Shown piece by piece: positions 9,117 through 16,788 of a DNA stretch of 64,000 nucleotides (its first letter is position 1; each line of letters starts with the position of its first letter). The notes beneath the pieces are model-generated. The model was not told the origin of the DNA. It ran no database searches and saw only the letters and a program-made list of their open reading frames with translations. Source of the DNA: Sideroxydans sp. CL21. Lineage in GTDB: Bacteria; Pseudomonadota; Gammaproteobacteria; Burkholderiales; Gallionellaceae. Location: positions 1,562,501 through 1,626,500 of the forward strand of contig NZ_LR699166.1 in NCBI RefSeq assembly GCF_902459525.1, given 5' to 3'. The position numbers and the translations under genes are program-made.

Positions 9117-9479
9117 CTACAAGGGCTTTACTTGAATCATAAGTATCAGCCCAAGCGTTATCAAGGCGGCACCCAACCAATTTTGGAAACCAAATACGTT
9201 CCCAAACATAAAATGTCCATACATATTAACAACAATCGCTGCGACGGCTGTCATCACAAGGTAAGCCACACCGACCTCAACCCGCTTGAGCGCAAAGTAA
9301 TATAGCCCGAATGCCCCGATATAGCAGGTCACTGCAAGCAACAAAAACATGATTGAAGCCTTGTTTCGCTCAGAAAGCATCGATACTTCCTGCATAGCCG
9401 CATATTTAAGCAATATGCTTGCGCCGCCATTGAGCAGCGCCCCCAATAACATATACGTCCAACCCTCTATATTTTTCAT
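9117..9479 (-). CDS. SMR/EamA-type four-helix membrane protein
   Basis: 120 residues with four hydrophobic segments, close in size and pattern to small multidrug-resistance (EmrE-like) proteins and to the permease found with polyprenyl-phosphate sugar genes such as ArnE/ArnF. The ATG at 9479 is chosen because it precedes the first helix and follows a GGAAG element; the frame is open to 9554, but that part is basic and low in hydrophobicity. The conserved membrane glutamate of drug exporters is not obvious, and only a VEVG segment is present near the third helix. A flippase or sugar-lipid carrier is the likely role. First gene of the three-gene minus-strand operon. Confidence 0.68.
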   Translation of the reverse strand: MKNIEGWTYMLLGALLNGGASILLKYAAMQEVSMLSERNKASIMFLLLAVTCYIGAFGLYYFALKRVEVGVAYLVMTAVAAIVVNMYGHFMFGNVFGFQNWLGAALITLGLILMIQVKPL

Positions 9480-10165
9480 GCTCTTCCGATACTCTCGTAC
9501 GTTTTTACGGCAACAACGGTGGCGCATGCTACTTAACATGGACGGACAACACAAGATAATCGCCCATCAGTAGCTTTCGCAGGCTGGCGACATCTGCCAT
9601 TCTTCAAGAACAGCATGTAATGACCGTCAAAATGTGATTCGGCAGAAAGCCTATTTCCGGAGCGGAATGACCATGTTTTCTATTGTCTGAAATCTAAGTT
9701 TCATTCTGGGACGGTTGTTCAATCTTGCCATCGCGGTATCGATAACAATCAGCTTTGAAAATATAAAATGGTGGGCGGCTGCCTGAGTACTTTCTTGATT
9801 GCCAGTATTGTGTCAGTTAGATTGCACATATTTCCAATGTCTCCTTTTTATCTGCGAAGCGGTCCTTAAAAATCAAATGTGGGGATGGTAGCTTTTGGCA
9901 CATCGCGACAATAATTACCTCAAAATTGGTTGCCTTAAAGCCGACTTTCACGAATGAACACTGTGGCCGAAAGCACGCGCTGAGTAAAAGTACCACATAG
10001 CAGTCCTTTATCTGCTTGGAAAGCTACCATAAAACAATCTGCTTCGGCCGAGAACCAGTTCTTCGAGTTGCTTTGACTGAGTGACCGCTTGAGATAGTGG
10101 CATAAAAAAACCAGCGCCCAGATTCGTTCGATTAAGCGAGCGAAATTAGAAACCAAGCAAAGATA
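9480..10165. other. Intergenic region of 686 bases, no convincing gene
   Basis: AT-rich, with only short open frames. The longest (9935-10156, minus strand, 73 codons) lacks a ribosome-binding site and recognisable motifs. The promoter of the permease-HAD-UbiA operon should lie in its left part. The region may hold decayed sequence, but nothing could be assigned. Confidence 0.55.
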
Positions 10166-10549
10166 TCAATTCGCCGCGATTGCCATCGGCGCAACATAAG
10201 CCGCACGGGCGGCGCGCACTGCGTCATGATTTTCCAATGCCCATTCGATCATGCTTTGCAGTGGTTTTAGCAAGGAGTGTCCCAACGGTGTCAGGGAGTA
10301 TTCCACCCGCAATGGTACGGTGGCGAATACCTGTCTTGATACTAGGCCGTCCTGTTCCAGACGGCGCAGTGTCTGCGCCAGCATGCGTTGCGAAACGTCG
10401 CCGATGCGGTTCCTGAGTTCGCTGAAGCGCAGGGTGCCAGCTTCCAGTTCGTGGATCACCAATAACGACCAGCGGTCGCCCAAGCGATCCAGCACATCCC
10501 GTATCGGGCACAGGCAGGCCTTGGGGTCTTTGGGTTTATGCAGTGTCAT
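10166..10549 (-). CDS. HxlR-family transcriptional regulator
   Basis: 127 residues with the HxlR winged helix: a conserved N-terminal cysteine (CLCPIRDVLDRLGDRW), then WSLLVIHEL, RFSELRNRI and the recognition region SQRMLAQTLRRLEQDGLV. HxlR regulators usually control adjacent detoxification or redox genes and often sense electrophiles or redox state through the N-terminal cysteine. The ATG at 10549 has a good AGGAGA ribosome-binding site. It is divergent from a quinone reductase gene with a palindrome between them (10567-10590), close enough to its own start to allow autoregulation. Target genes are inferred from position. Confidence 0.92.
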   Translation of the reverse strand: MTLHKPKDPKACLCPIRDVLDRLGDRWSLLVIHELEAGTLRFSELRNRIGDVSQRMLAQTLRRLEQDGLVSRQVFATVPLRVEYSLTPLGHSLLKPLQSMIEWALENHDAVRAARAAYVAPMAIAAN

Positions 10550-10566
10550 GGCTATCTCCTTTCATG

Positions 10567-10590
10567 GTTACCTGGCAGTAACCAGGTAAC
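10567..10590. promoter_or_regulatory. Palindromic operator candidate for the HxlR regulator
   Basis: A perfect inverted repeat with 9-base arms, GTTACCTGG and CCAGGTAAC, separated by 6 bases, lies 17 bases upstream of the HxlR start. A further copy of AGTAACCAG occurs at 10635-10643, upstream of the quinone reductase; the palindrome itself holds the same nonamer at 10577-10585. The position in the divergent gap is what an HxlR binding site would show. Confidence 0.7.
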
Positions 10591-10683
10591 TTTCGGCTCC
10601 CTACTTGTGTAGGGTTTGCGCCTTGGTGCAATATAGTAACCAGATTCCCGTTTTGAATTCAATCTAATTTTAAAGGAAAAAAT

Positions 10684-11220
10684 ATGAGCAAGAAGACCCT
10701 GGTTGTCGTTGCGCACCCTGATTTGAGCAAGTCCCGCATCAACCGCACATGGATCGATCACCTGCGCCCTCACGCAGGCAAGGCTACCGTGCATGAGTTA
10801 TACAAGGCCTATCCGGACGGCAAGATCGATGTGGCCGCCGAGCAAAAACTGCTGGAAGCGCATGACCGCATCATTTTGCAATTCCCGATGTTCTGGTTCA
10901 GCACGCCCTCGCTACTGAAGCAATGGCTGGACGATGTGTTGTCCTATGGCTGGGCATTCGGCCCCGGCGGCGACAAGCTCGAAGGCAAGGAAATCGGTGT
11001 TGCTGTTTCCACCGGCGGCCCGGCACACGCCTACCAGGCGGGTGCGCAAAACCAGTACACGCTGAGCGAATTGCTGCGCCCGCTGCAAATGACGGCGCAA
11101 TACACGCGCGCCAAATACCTGCCTGTATTCTCAATGCAAGGCGCGCTCTATAATCCGACGGAAGCAGAAGTTCAAAGCAATGCACAAGCTTATGTGCAGC
11201 ATGTATTGAGCGCAGCTTAA
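10684..11220 (+). CDS. Flavodoxin-fold NAD(P)H quinone oxidoreductase (MdaB/YwrO-like)
   Basis: 178 residues with the flavodoxin-like fold of the NQO1/MdaB group: an N-terminal beta strand with VVVAHPD for FMN or FAD phosphate binding, FPMFWFSTPSLLKQWLDDV in the middle, and a STGGPAHAY loop. These enzymes reduce quinones by two electrons and limit redox cycling. Translation starts at the ATG 10684 preceded by AAAGGA. It is followed 21 bases later by an extradiol-dioxygenase-like gene and is divergent from an HxlR regulator, so a quinone or electrophile response is the likely trigger. Confidence 0.9.
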   Translation: MSKKTLVVVAHPDLSKSRINRTWIDHLRPHAGKATVHELYKAYPDGKIDVAAEQKLLEAHDRIILQFPMFWFSTPSLLKQWLDDVLSYGWAFGPGGDKLEGKEIGVAVSTGGPAHAYQAGAQNQYTLSELLRPLQMTAQYTRAKYLPVFSMQGALYNPTEAEVQSNAQAYVQHVLSAA

Positions 11221-11241
11221 CTACAGAAAGGTAACTTGATC

Positions 11242-12075
11242 ATGAGCAACCCGGCGCGCATGCCCACCCTGTTCATTCCGCACGGCGGCGGCCCCTGTTT
11301 TTTCATGGAGCCGATGCCGGGCATGCCGCCGGATACCTGGGACAGGATGGCCGCGTATCTGCGCGGCATTCCCAAAGCGCTGGGGCAGCGCCCCAAGGCG
11401 TTGCTTATCATCTCCGGCCATTGGGAAGCCGAACAGGCCACTGTGCTCAACACGGACAACTATGAACTGTTGTACGACTACTATGGTTTTCCAGAGCACA
11501 CGTACAGCCTAACCTATCCGGCGCATGGCTCTGCACCCGTGGCGGCGCGTGTTCGCGAATTGCTCGGGCAATCCGGTATCGATACGGACGAACAATATGA
11601 ACGCGGTCTTGATCACGGCGTGTTCATTCCATTCAAGCTGATCTACCCCGATGCAGACATCCCCATTGTGCAGCTCTCGCTGCTGCACTGTCTCGACCCC
11701 GCCGCGCATTTCGCCATCGGCAAAGCCCTCGCACCTTTGCGCGACGAAGGCGTGCTTATCGTTGGCAGCGGATTGAGCTATCACAACTTGCGCTATTTCT
11801 TCAGGACGGATGCAACTTCAAGGGCCGCGTCGGACAACTTCGACACCTGGCTGGGTGACGCTGTCACTGCAGAACCTTCGAAGCGCGAACAGTTGCTGAT
11901 CAACTGGCAACAGGCGCCCAACGCCCTCGATTGCCACCCGCGCAGCGAACACCTGATCCCGCTGATGGTGGCGGCCGGCGCGGCGGCGAACGATGCCGGA
12001 CATATCGCTTACAACGACCAGGTGCTGGGCAAGAGTGTGTCCGGATTTCAGTTCGGCAGCGCCCCGGCTCCATAG
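11242..12075 (+). CDS. DODA-type extradiol aromatic ring-opening dioxygenase (LigB superfamily)
   Basis: 277 residues. The motifs FIPHGGGP near the N-terminus, SGHWE around residues 53-57, a DHGVFIPFKL segment and GSGLSYHN near residues 175-182 supply the histidine and glutamate metal ligands of class III extradiol dioxygenases of the YgiD/4,5-DOPA dioxygenase branch. The natural substrate is unknown; catechol-like compounds are expected. The ATG at 11242 is preferred over an in-frame TTG at 11236, with an AAAGG element upstream. It is cotranscribed with the quinone reductase, so both probably handle quinone or catechol compounds under HxlR control. Confidence 0.88.
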   Translation: MSNPARMPTLFIPHGGGPCFFMEPMPGMPPDTWDRMAAYLRGIPKALGQRPKALLIISGHWEAEQATVLNTDNYELLYDYYGFPEHTYSLTYPAHGSAPVAARVRELLGQSGIDTDEQYERGLDHGVFIPFKLIYPDADIPIVQLSLLHCLDPAAHFAIGKALAPLRDEGVLIVGSGLSYHNLRYFFRTDATSRAASDNFDTWLGDAVTAEPSKREQLLINWQQAPNALDCHPRSEHLIPLMVAAGAAANDAGHIAYNDQVLGKSVSGFQFGSAPAP

Positions 12076-12204
12076 CGTCATCCCTTAAGCAAGCCCGTGT
12101 ACTTGCCCGTTCTAACGGGTATGCAGGGCGTTTCGCATGTTGCAACTGTTCAGCTATAACTCTGTACACATCGATAACGGCAGCATGTCATGAGCCAGTT
12201 GCTA

Positions 12205-12276
12205 TTTAAGGAAATACGGATTAAGTCCTCCGTTCGTGGTGATCCTTCGAACGGAAATAATTGGCATTTCCTTAAA
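12205..12276. repeat. Nested inverted repeat with a dispersed-repeat core
   Basis: Outer 11-base arms (12205-12215 and 12266-12276, TTTAAGGAAAT and its complement) enclose an inner inverted repeat TCCGTTCG/CGAACGGA (12229-12236 and 12248-12255). The 18 bases at 12225-12242, GTCCTCCGTTCGTGGTGA, are identical to 22783-22800, so this belongs to the same dispersed repeat family. It is in the non-coding gap after the dioxygenase gene and could also act as a transcription end. Confidence 0.75.
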
Positions 12277-12389
12277 ACATTCCGGTACGGCATCGGTTAT
12301 CATTTAAAAATCAGGTAAGCATCACTGATGTATCGTCCGGCTTGTTGCCGGAATCGCACACTGGGCAATAGAAACCAGAAGGAGGAGAG

Positions 12390-12458
12390 ATGGCCGTGGT
12401 ACTTCAAAACGCATTCCAGGATAACTATATGGGACACGGAGCGCATACCAGCGAATGA
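12390..12458 (+). CDS. 22-codon ORF with strong ribosome-binding site, function unknown
   Basis: A GGAGGAGAG element lies immediately before the ATG at 12390; the frame encodes a 22-residue peptide ending at TGA 12456-12458. It lies in the same reading frame as the binding-protein gene downstream, which remains open from 12459 without an ATG, GTG or TTG until 12570. It is therefore either a short leader peptide or the true N-terminus of the next gene, interrupted by a stop codon. No conserved peptide family was recognised. Confidence 0.45.
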   Translation: MAVVLQNAFQDNYMGHGAHTSE

Positions 12459-12569
12459 ATCTCTTGTTCAATCGGCGGAATTATCTTTCAGCGACTTTCA
12501 AACAATAGCCGGGCAGCTTTTAAGCATCCGATCCCTCGCTTTACCAGCCGGATAATCTCCGCACTGCTG

Positions 12570-13430
12570 GTGAGTGTGTCTTTCTGTTTTCTTCCGGCGC
12601 AAGCTGCACCGCTACATGTCACGGTGATGTTGAGCGAGGAGGGCGGCGCGTACCAGGCATTCAGTGATTCATTGCGTAGCCAATTGCAAACTGACAGGAT
12701 CGCGTTGAACATACAACGAGCCAACGAGTCATTGGGCACGTCCGATCTTTACATTGCTGTCGGCATGAAGGCTGCCGCAATACTGGCTTCCAGAGATGTT
12801 CCCAGCCTCAGCGTGCTCGTTTCCAGGGCCGGGTACGAACAATTGAAGCACACCTCAGTGCAGCATGGCAAAGCGCACTCCGCCATTTTTCTTGATCAAC
12901 CGATGGACAGGCAAGTGGCATTGTTATTGGCGGCGCTGCCCGCCACGCTAAATGTTGGAGTGCTTTACGCTGCCCCGCAACCTGAACTTCAAAATTTGCG
13001 TCATCTGTTGGCGGGTAGAAGCATACGTTTGCATGAGCAAATAGTCGACAAGTCGCAATCGCTGAACGATGCGCTGGAGAGCGTATTGAATGTCAGTGAA
13101 GTTCTCTTCGTACTGCCTGATTCCGGGATTTATAACGCTGGAACGATGCGCAATATCCTGTTGACGGCATACCGCAAACAGGTTCCGCTGATGGGAATCT
13201 CGCAGTCCTATGTCAAAGCCGGTGCCTTGTGTGCGGTTTTCACCACGCCGGAACAATTCGCTGAGCAAACGGCGGGCCTGATTGAGAAATATGCCGAATC
13301 GGGAAAACTGCCGGAAGCTCAATATCCGGCCACATTCGATGTTTCAGTCAACAAGCAAGTGGCGCGTTCGCTTGAAATACATATCAAGGATGCAGATCAA
13401 CTGCGCGATGAAATCAGGAGAGCTCAATGA
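12570..13430 (+). CDS. ABC-type periplasmic substrate-binding protein, N-terminus uncertain
   Basis: 286 residues from the GTG at 12570. The fold resembles the PF04392 type I periplasmic binding proteins, with a VTVMLSEEGGAYQAFSDSL-like start and VLFVLPDSGIYN in the second lobe. A signal peptide is needed, and the readable export signal (basic residues, then a hydrophobic run ending FLPAQA) begins upstream of the GTG in the same frame, in a stretch with no standard start codon. The 5' end therefore needs checking. No ABC permease or ATPase is nearby. The gene overlaps the hybrid kinase by 4 bases (ATGA), so the protein more likely serves as a ligand sensor for that kinase than as part of a transporter. 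Confidence 0.7.
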   Translation: MSVSFCFLPAQAAPLHVTVMLSEEGGAYQAFSDSLRSQLQTDRIALNIQRANESLGTSDLYIAVGMKAAAILASRDVPSLSVLVSRAGYEQLKHTSVQHGKAHSAIFLDQPMDRQVALLLAALPATLNVGVLYAAPQPELQNLRHLLAGRSIRLHEQIVDKSQSLNDALESVLNVSEVLFVLPDSGIYNAGTMRNILLTAYRKQVPLMGISQSYVKAGALCAVFTTPEQFAEQTAGLIEKYAESGKLPEAQYPATFDVSVNKQVARSLEIHIKDADQLRDEIRRAQ

Positions 13431-15370
13431 AGCGGCATGGAATTGAAAGGCAAATGGTGGCCGTGACGGTCATTCCGATTCTGATCCTGGCCTTGTTGCT
13501 GGAAGGCTATTTCACCTACGCACGATTTGCAGATCGTGATCGTGCCCTTCTGGGACGCGCCAGACTGATCGTTCGCCAGCTCGCTTTGACCGCTGAATAC
13601 CCGGTTTTTTCCGGCAATCAGTCGTTGTTGCAGCAACAAGTGGATTTGGCATTCAAACAAAGGGATATTCGTTCCATCTCCGTGATGGATGCCAATTCGA
13701 AATATCTGGCAGGTGCAGGGGATATTTCCAATATCAACGAATTTGAGTTTTTGGAAAAATTGTCATCCAGGGATAGTGATCTCGTGGTTTTTCATGAAGA
13801 CAACAATGCCATCTGGCTTTATCAGTCCATCGTGGCCACGCAGATCAAACTTGATGACATGGGTGGCGGCAATGCAGGGAATCTGCCCAACAAGTTATTG
13901 GGTAGCGTATTCGTCGAAATTGGCAAAGACAGATTGAATAGCGAAAAATTCGAGATGTTGAGTTTCAATCTGTTCATATTGTTTCTCGTGTTGATGGTTA
14001 CCGTGCTGATCGCCATGCGCATGTCCCGACGCATCATTTTCCCGGTGATGGAGATGGGCAAAGGTGTGCGTCGCATCGGGGATGGGCATCTGGATACGCA
14101 GATCACCGGAAGCAAAATACAGGAACTCGATGCGCTCGCTTCGGGCATTAACGAAATGGCGCGCCAGTTGCAGCATGATCGGAATACTTTGCAGCAGCGT
14201 ATCGATGACGCCACACAAGAACTGCGCCGAAAAAAGGAAGAGGCGGAGAGGGCCAACTTCGACAAGAGCCGTTTTCTTGCGGCAGCGAGCCACGATCTGA
14301 GACAACCCATGCATGCGCTTGGACTGTTCATCGGTGAATTGCACAGCAGGCTGGATACCCAGGAACAGCACAAGATCGCGAACAAGGTCGAGGAATCGGT
14401 TGAGGCACTATCCAGCCTGCTTGATTCGTTGCTGGATATTTCCAAGCTGGATGCCGGCATAGTCATTCCACAGATACAAAGTGTCGATATCGATGCAATG
14501 ACCAAGCGTCTGGCACAGGATTTTGTGACAGTAGCGCAACGCAAAAATATCACTTTGCGCTTCCACAGCATTAGCGCCATGGTAATGAGTGATCCGGTGC
14601 TGCTGGAACGGATCCTGCTCAACCTGCTGAGCAATGCGATTCGCTACACGCCGCAGAACGGCACGGTTCTGCTTGCGTGCCGACTGCGCAGCGATAATGT
14701 TCGCATCGAAATTCGCGACAACGGAATCGGCATTCCGCCGGAAGAGCAACAGAACGTTTTTCACGAATTCGTGCAACTCGAAAACAGTGCGCGCGACCGC
14801 AGCAAGGGAATCGGGCTTGGACTTGCGATTGTGGATAGGCTTTCCAGGCTGTTGCATCATCCTCTGACTCTGCGCTCGGCGCCGGGTCAGGGTTCAACGT
14901 TTTCCATTACCGTCCCTCGCGTATTTGGTATAGATGACTTGCTTGCAGAGCCGCAAGCGCCTGTTGCAGCGTTGTACAAACATGACAGGCTGGAAAACCT
15001 CCGGGTGTTGGTGGTGGACGACGATACGCTGGTACGCTTTAGCACTGCAGGCATTCTTGAATCATGGGGGTGTCACGTTTCGGTTGCCGAGAACCTGCAA
15101 GATGTGATGGAAAAATATGGGGATGCATGCTTCGATCTGGTGATCTGCGACTATCGTCTCCCGGACGGGGACGGTTTGATGTTTGTTGAACTGATTAAAG
15201 AACAATGCGAGATACAACCTGCATTCATTCTTGTCAGCGGCGACACTGCTCCTGAAATCCTGCAGGCTGCGAAGCAATGCGGGGTGCACTTGATATACAA
15301 ACCGGTGCGCCCTGCCAAGCTGCGCTCGCTGATGCTCTTTCTGTTGAGAAAGGCCGGAGAATCGGTCTGA
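13427..15370 (+). CDS. Hybrid sensor histidine kinase with C-terminal receiver
   Basis: 647 residues. An N-terminal membrane helix and a second helix near residues 180-202 bracket a periplasmic domain of about 150 residues. HAMP and coiled-coil segments follow, then HisKA with phospho-acceptor H289 in SHDLRQPMHAL, a HATPase domain with NLLSNAIRYTP, DNGIGI and KGIGLGLAIV, and a receiver domain with D575 in CDYRLPDGDG. No output domain is present, so it must signal to a separate partner not seen nearby. The start overlaps the binding-protein stop. The pairing resembles LuxPQ-like systems in which a periplasmic binding protein informs the kinase; this is an inference. Confidence 0.9.
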   Translation: MKRHGIERQMVAVTVIPILILALLLEGYFTYARFADRDRALLGRARLIVRQLALTAEYPVFSGNQSLLQQQVDLAFKQRDIRSISVMDANSKYLAGAGDISNINEFEFLEKLSSRDSDLVVFHEDNNAIWLYQSIVATQIKLDDMGGGNAGNLPNKLLGSVFVEIGKDRLNSEKFEMLSFNLFILFLVLMVTVLIAMRMSRRIIFPVMEMGKGVRRIGDGHLDTQITGSKIQELDALASGINEMARQLQHDRNTLQQRIDDATQELRRKKEEAERANFDKSRFLAAASHDLRQPMHALGLFIGELHSRLDTQEQHKIANKVEESVEALSSLLDSLLDISKLDAGIVIPQIQSVDIDAMTKRLAQDFVTVAQRKNITLRFHSISAMVMSDPVLLERILLNLLSNAIRYTPQNGTVLLACRLRSDNVRIEIRDNGIGIPPEEQQNVFHEFVQLENSARDRSKGIGLGLAIVDRLSRLLHHPLTLRSAPGQGSTFSITVPRVFGIDDLLAEPQAPVAALYKHDRLENLRVLVVDDDTLVRFSTAGILESWGCHVSVAENLQDVMEKYGDACFDLVICDYRLPDGDGLMFVELIKEQCEIQPAFILVSGDTAPEILQAAKQCGVHLIYKPVRPAKLRSLMLFLLRKAGESV

Positions 15371-15393
15371 ATCAGTATGTTTGAGCGTGAGTT

Positions 15394-15414
15394 CCCTGCG
15401 ACCGGGGCGCAGGG
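15394..15414. terminator. Hairpin between convergent genes
   Basis: A 7-bp stem, CCCTGCG (15394-15400) with CGCAGGG (15408-15414), lies 23 bases after the kinase stop and 9 bases beyond the end of the opposing DUF3365 gene. There is no clear U-run on either strand, so termination strength is uncertain. Confidence 0.45.
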
Positions 15415-15422
15415 AGGGGCAG

Positions 15423-15995
15423 TTACAGAGGGCGTTTGATGCTTACACCGCCTCGAACCTCGCCGGGCGTATAGCCGGTTGCCTGGTCATAAGGATAATC
15501 TTCGGCCAGACGCGCCTTGACGCCGTCAGAAAGCTGTTCCCCGGTTCCATGGCAGACAACGCAACCTTGCTGCAGGACGATCCCTTTCATGTAACGGAAA
15601 TACTTTCTGTTCGGCTCGTTCACGATCTCCGCAGACTCGAGCATTTCGGGTTTTTCTCCCTGAGCCAAACGGGCTTCAAATTGCTTCAAAGTTTTTTGCT
15701 CCCACTCATCTGCTGTGCCGAGCAGCGGATTGCGTACCTTGAGGCTGACGCGGGTGATTTTGATGCCGTGCTGACGCGACAGATCGTTTGCCGTTCCGGG
15801 AGCTATTTCTTTACAGACTTTGATGGCAGATTCCGGACCGCCTTCCATGAGGGCTTTTTTGTTTTCGGCCATGAGTTTCTGCATGAAAGATGCGACGATT
15901 GCCCGGCTTTCATCCTCGTATTTTCCAAGGTCGTCTGCCAGCGCCGGTGCCGCGGAAAGTACAAGCAGCGTGTACAGGACAAATTTGTTGCGCAT
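15423..15995 (-). CDS. DUF3365 (Tll0287-like) periplasmic haem protein
   Basis: 190 residues with a signal peptide (residues 1-20, cleaved after ALA) and a single c-type haem site C145-V-V-C148-H149. The Tll0287-like domain is a PAS-related haem-binding module found in sensor and redox proteins. The ATG at 15995 has GGGGA upstream; the open frame continues to 16325 but overlaps the DUF2892 gene. It probably shares transcription with the DUF2892 gene 59 bases upstream and thus the CRP-type site at 16311. Haem attachment would need the Ccm system. Role: redox or gas sensing or electron transfer, not determined. Confidence 0.85.
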   Translation of the reverse strand: MRNKFVLYTLLVLSAAPALADDLGKYEDESRAIVASFMQKLMAENKKALMEGGPESAIKVCKEIAPGTANDLSRQHGIKITRVSLKVRNPLLGTADEWEQKTLKQFEARLAQGEKPEMLESAEIVNEPNRKYFRYMKGIVLQQGCVVCHGTGEQLSDGVKARLAEDYPYDQATGYTPGEVRGGVSIKRPL

Positions 15996-16054
15996 GAATT
16001 TTCCCCAATAAAAAACGCCCGGCATTAGCGCGGGCGTGGTGTACGTTCGAGCAA

Positions 16055-16249
16055 TTATTTGTTTTCCATCGGGCAAGTATTCATGCCGAATATTGCATAG
16101 GCCGGGCAGAACTTGAAGACGCCGGTCAGCAAGGGAACAACGCCTATCCAGCCCCATACGCCGATCATGCCAGCCAGTGTGGCGCCGATCAGAGCCAGAC
16201 CAACGACGATACGCAGGATACGGTCGATACCACCAACGTTGAGTTTCAT
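16055..16249 (-). CDS. DUF2892 small inner-membrane protein, copy 1
   Basis: 64 residues with two hydrophobic helices (DUF2892, the membrane part of the YgaP rhodanese family). The pattern of an N-terminal NVGGIDRILR, then GVWGWIGVVPLLTG, FCPAYAIFG and a C-terminal TCP is seen. Two cysteines (FCPA and TCP) are conserved in both copies. The ATG at 16249 has an AGGAGAAAAC element. The gene is preceded by a perfect TGTGA-N6-TCACA site. It is closely similar to the second copy at 16510. The family role is unclear; a link to sulfur or NO handling is suggested by YgaP only. Confidence 0.88.
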   Translation of the reverse strand: MKLNVGGIDRILRIVVGLALIGATLAGMIGVWGWIGVVPLLTGVFKFCPAYAIFGMNTCPMENK

Positions 16250-16310
16250 TGTTTTCTCCTTGGATGAGGTTAGAGGAGTTGTCAGAATAGGCGGAAAGTA
16301 CAGGTGTGTC

Positions 16311-16326
16311 TGTGACATAGATCACA
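16311..16326 (-). promoter_or_regulatory. CRP-type binding site
   Basis: Perfect TGTGA-N6-TCACA palindrome (TGTGACATAGATCACA), 61 bases upstream of the DUF2892 copy 1 start and in position to activate it. The Crp/Fnr regulator at 16789-17454 has the recognition residues expected for this half-site. Confidence 0.75.
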
Positions 16327-16509
16327 CATCTGAAAGCTGGAGTTCAGCAGCACTGCACGCTGGAGTCGAACGCAGTTTCATGTGATGCGCAAACCGGCAA
16401 GCGCGGTTGTCTCCGCTCACCGGTTTTTTCTGCAGCAGAACCTCGATGGAAATATCCAATGCTTAACGCATGGCTTGCTCGTTCTGGGCAATTTCGGGTT
16501 TGAAACGGA

Positions 16510-16704
16510 TTATTTTTTTTCCAGCGGGCAGGTTTGCAAACCGAAAATGGCATAAGCCGGGCAGAACCTGAAGATGCCGGTCAGCAAGGGAACAACACCT
16601 ATCCAGCCCCACACTCCGATCATGCCGGAGAGTGTCAGCCCGACAAGAGCCAGACCTATTACAACGCGCAGGAAACGATCGATACCGCAAACGTTGAATC
16701 TCAT
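16510..16704 (-). CDS. DUF2892 small inner-membrane protein, copy 2
   Basis: 64 residues, nearly collinear with the copy at 16055: NVCGIDRFLR, GVWGWIGVVPLLTG, FCPAYAIFG and TCP motifs. It has one extra cysteine (NVCG in place of NVGG). It lies 84 bases downstream of the Crp/Fnr gene on the same strand. The ATG at 16704 is chosen because it starts the conserved block and is preceded by a GGGAGA element. The two copies most likely arose by tandem duplication, and their surroundings suggest a shared regulator. Confidence 0.87.
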   Translation of the reverse strand: MRFNVCGIDRFLRVVIGLALVGLTLSGMIGVWGWIGVVPLLTGIFRFCPAYAIFGLQTCPLEKK

Positions 16705-16788
16705 GTTTTCTCCCTTGATGTGATAGCAGGAAGACACAGGATAGGCTCAAAAAGGCCGGTTGTCTGCTAAAAGATACCGCCCCGCGGA

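Noticed and set aside
9935-10156. 73-codon minus-strand ORF as a gene
   Set aside because: No ribosome-binding site, no conserved motif, and it lies in an AT-rich gap with no neighbouring signal.
12328-12555. 75-codon plus-strand frame overlapping the leader ORF
   Set aside because: Out of frame with the binding-protein gene and without a ribosome-binding site; the frame at 12390 has the strong GGAGGAG signal instead.
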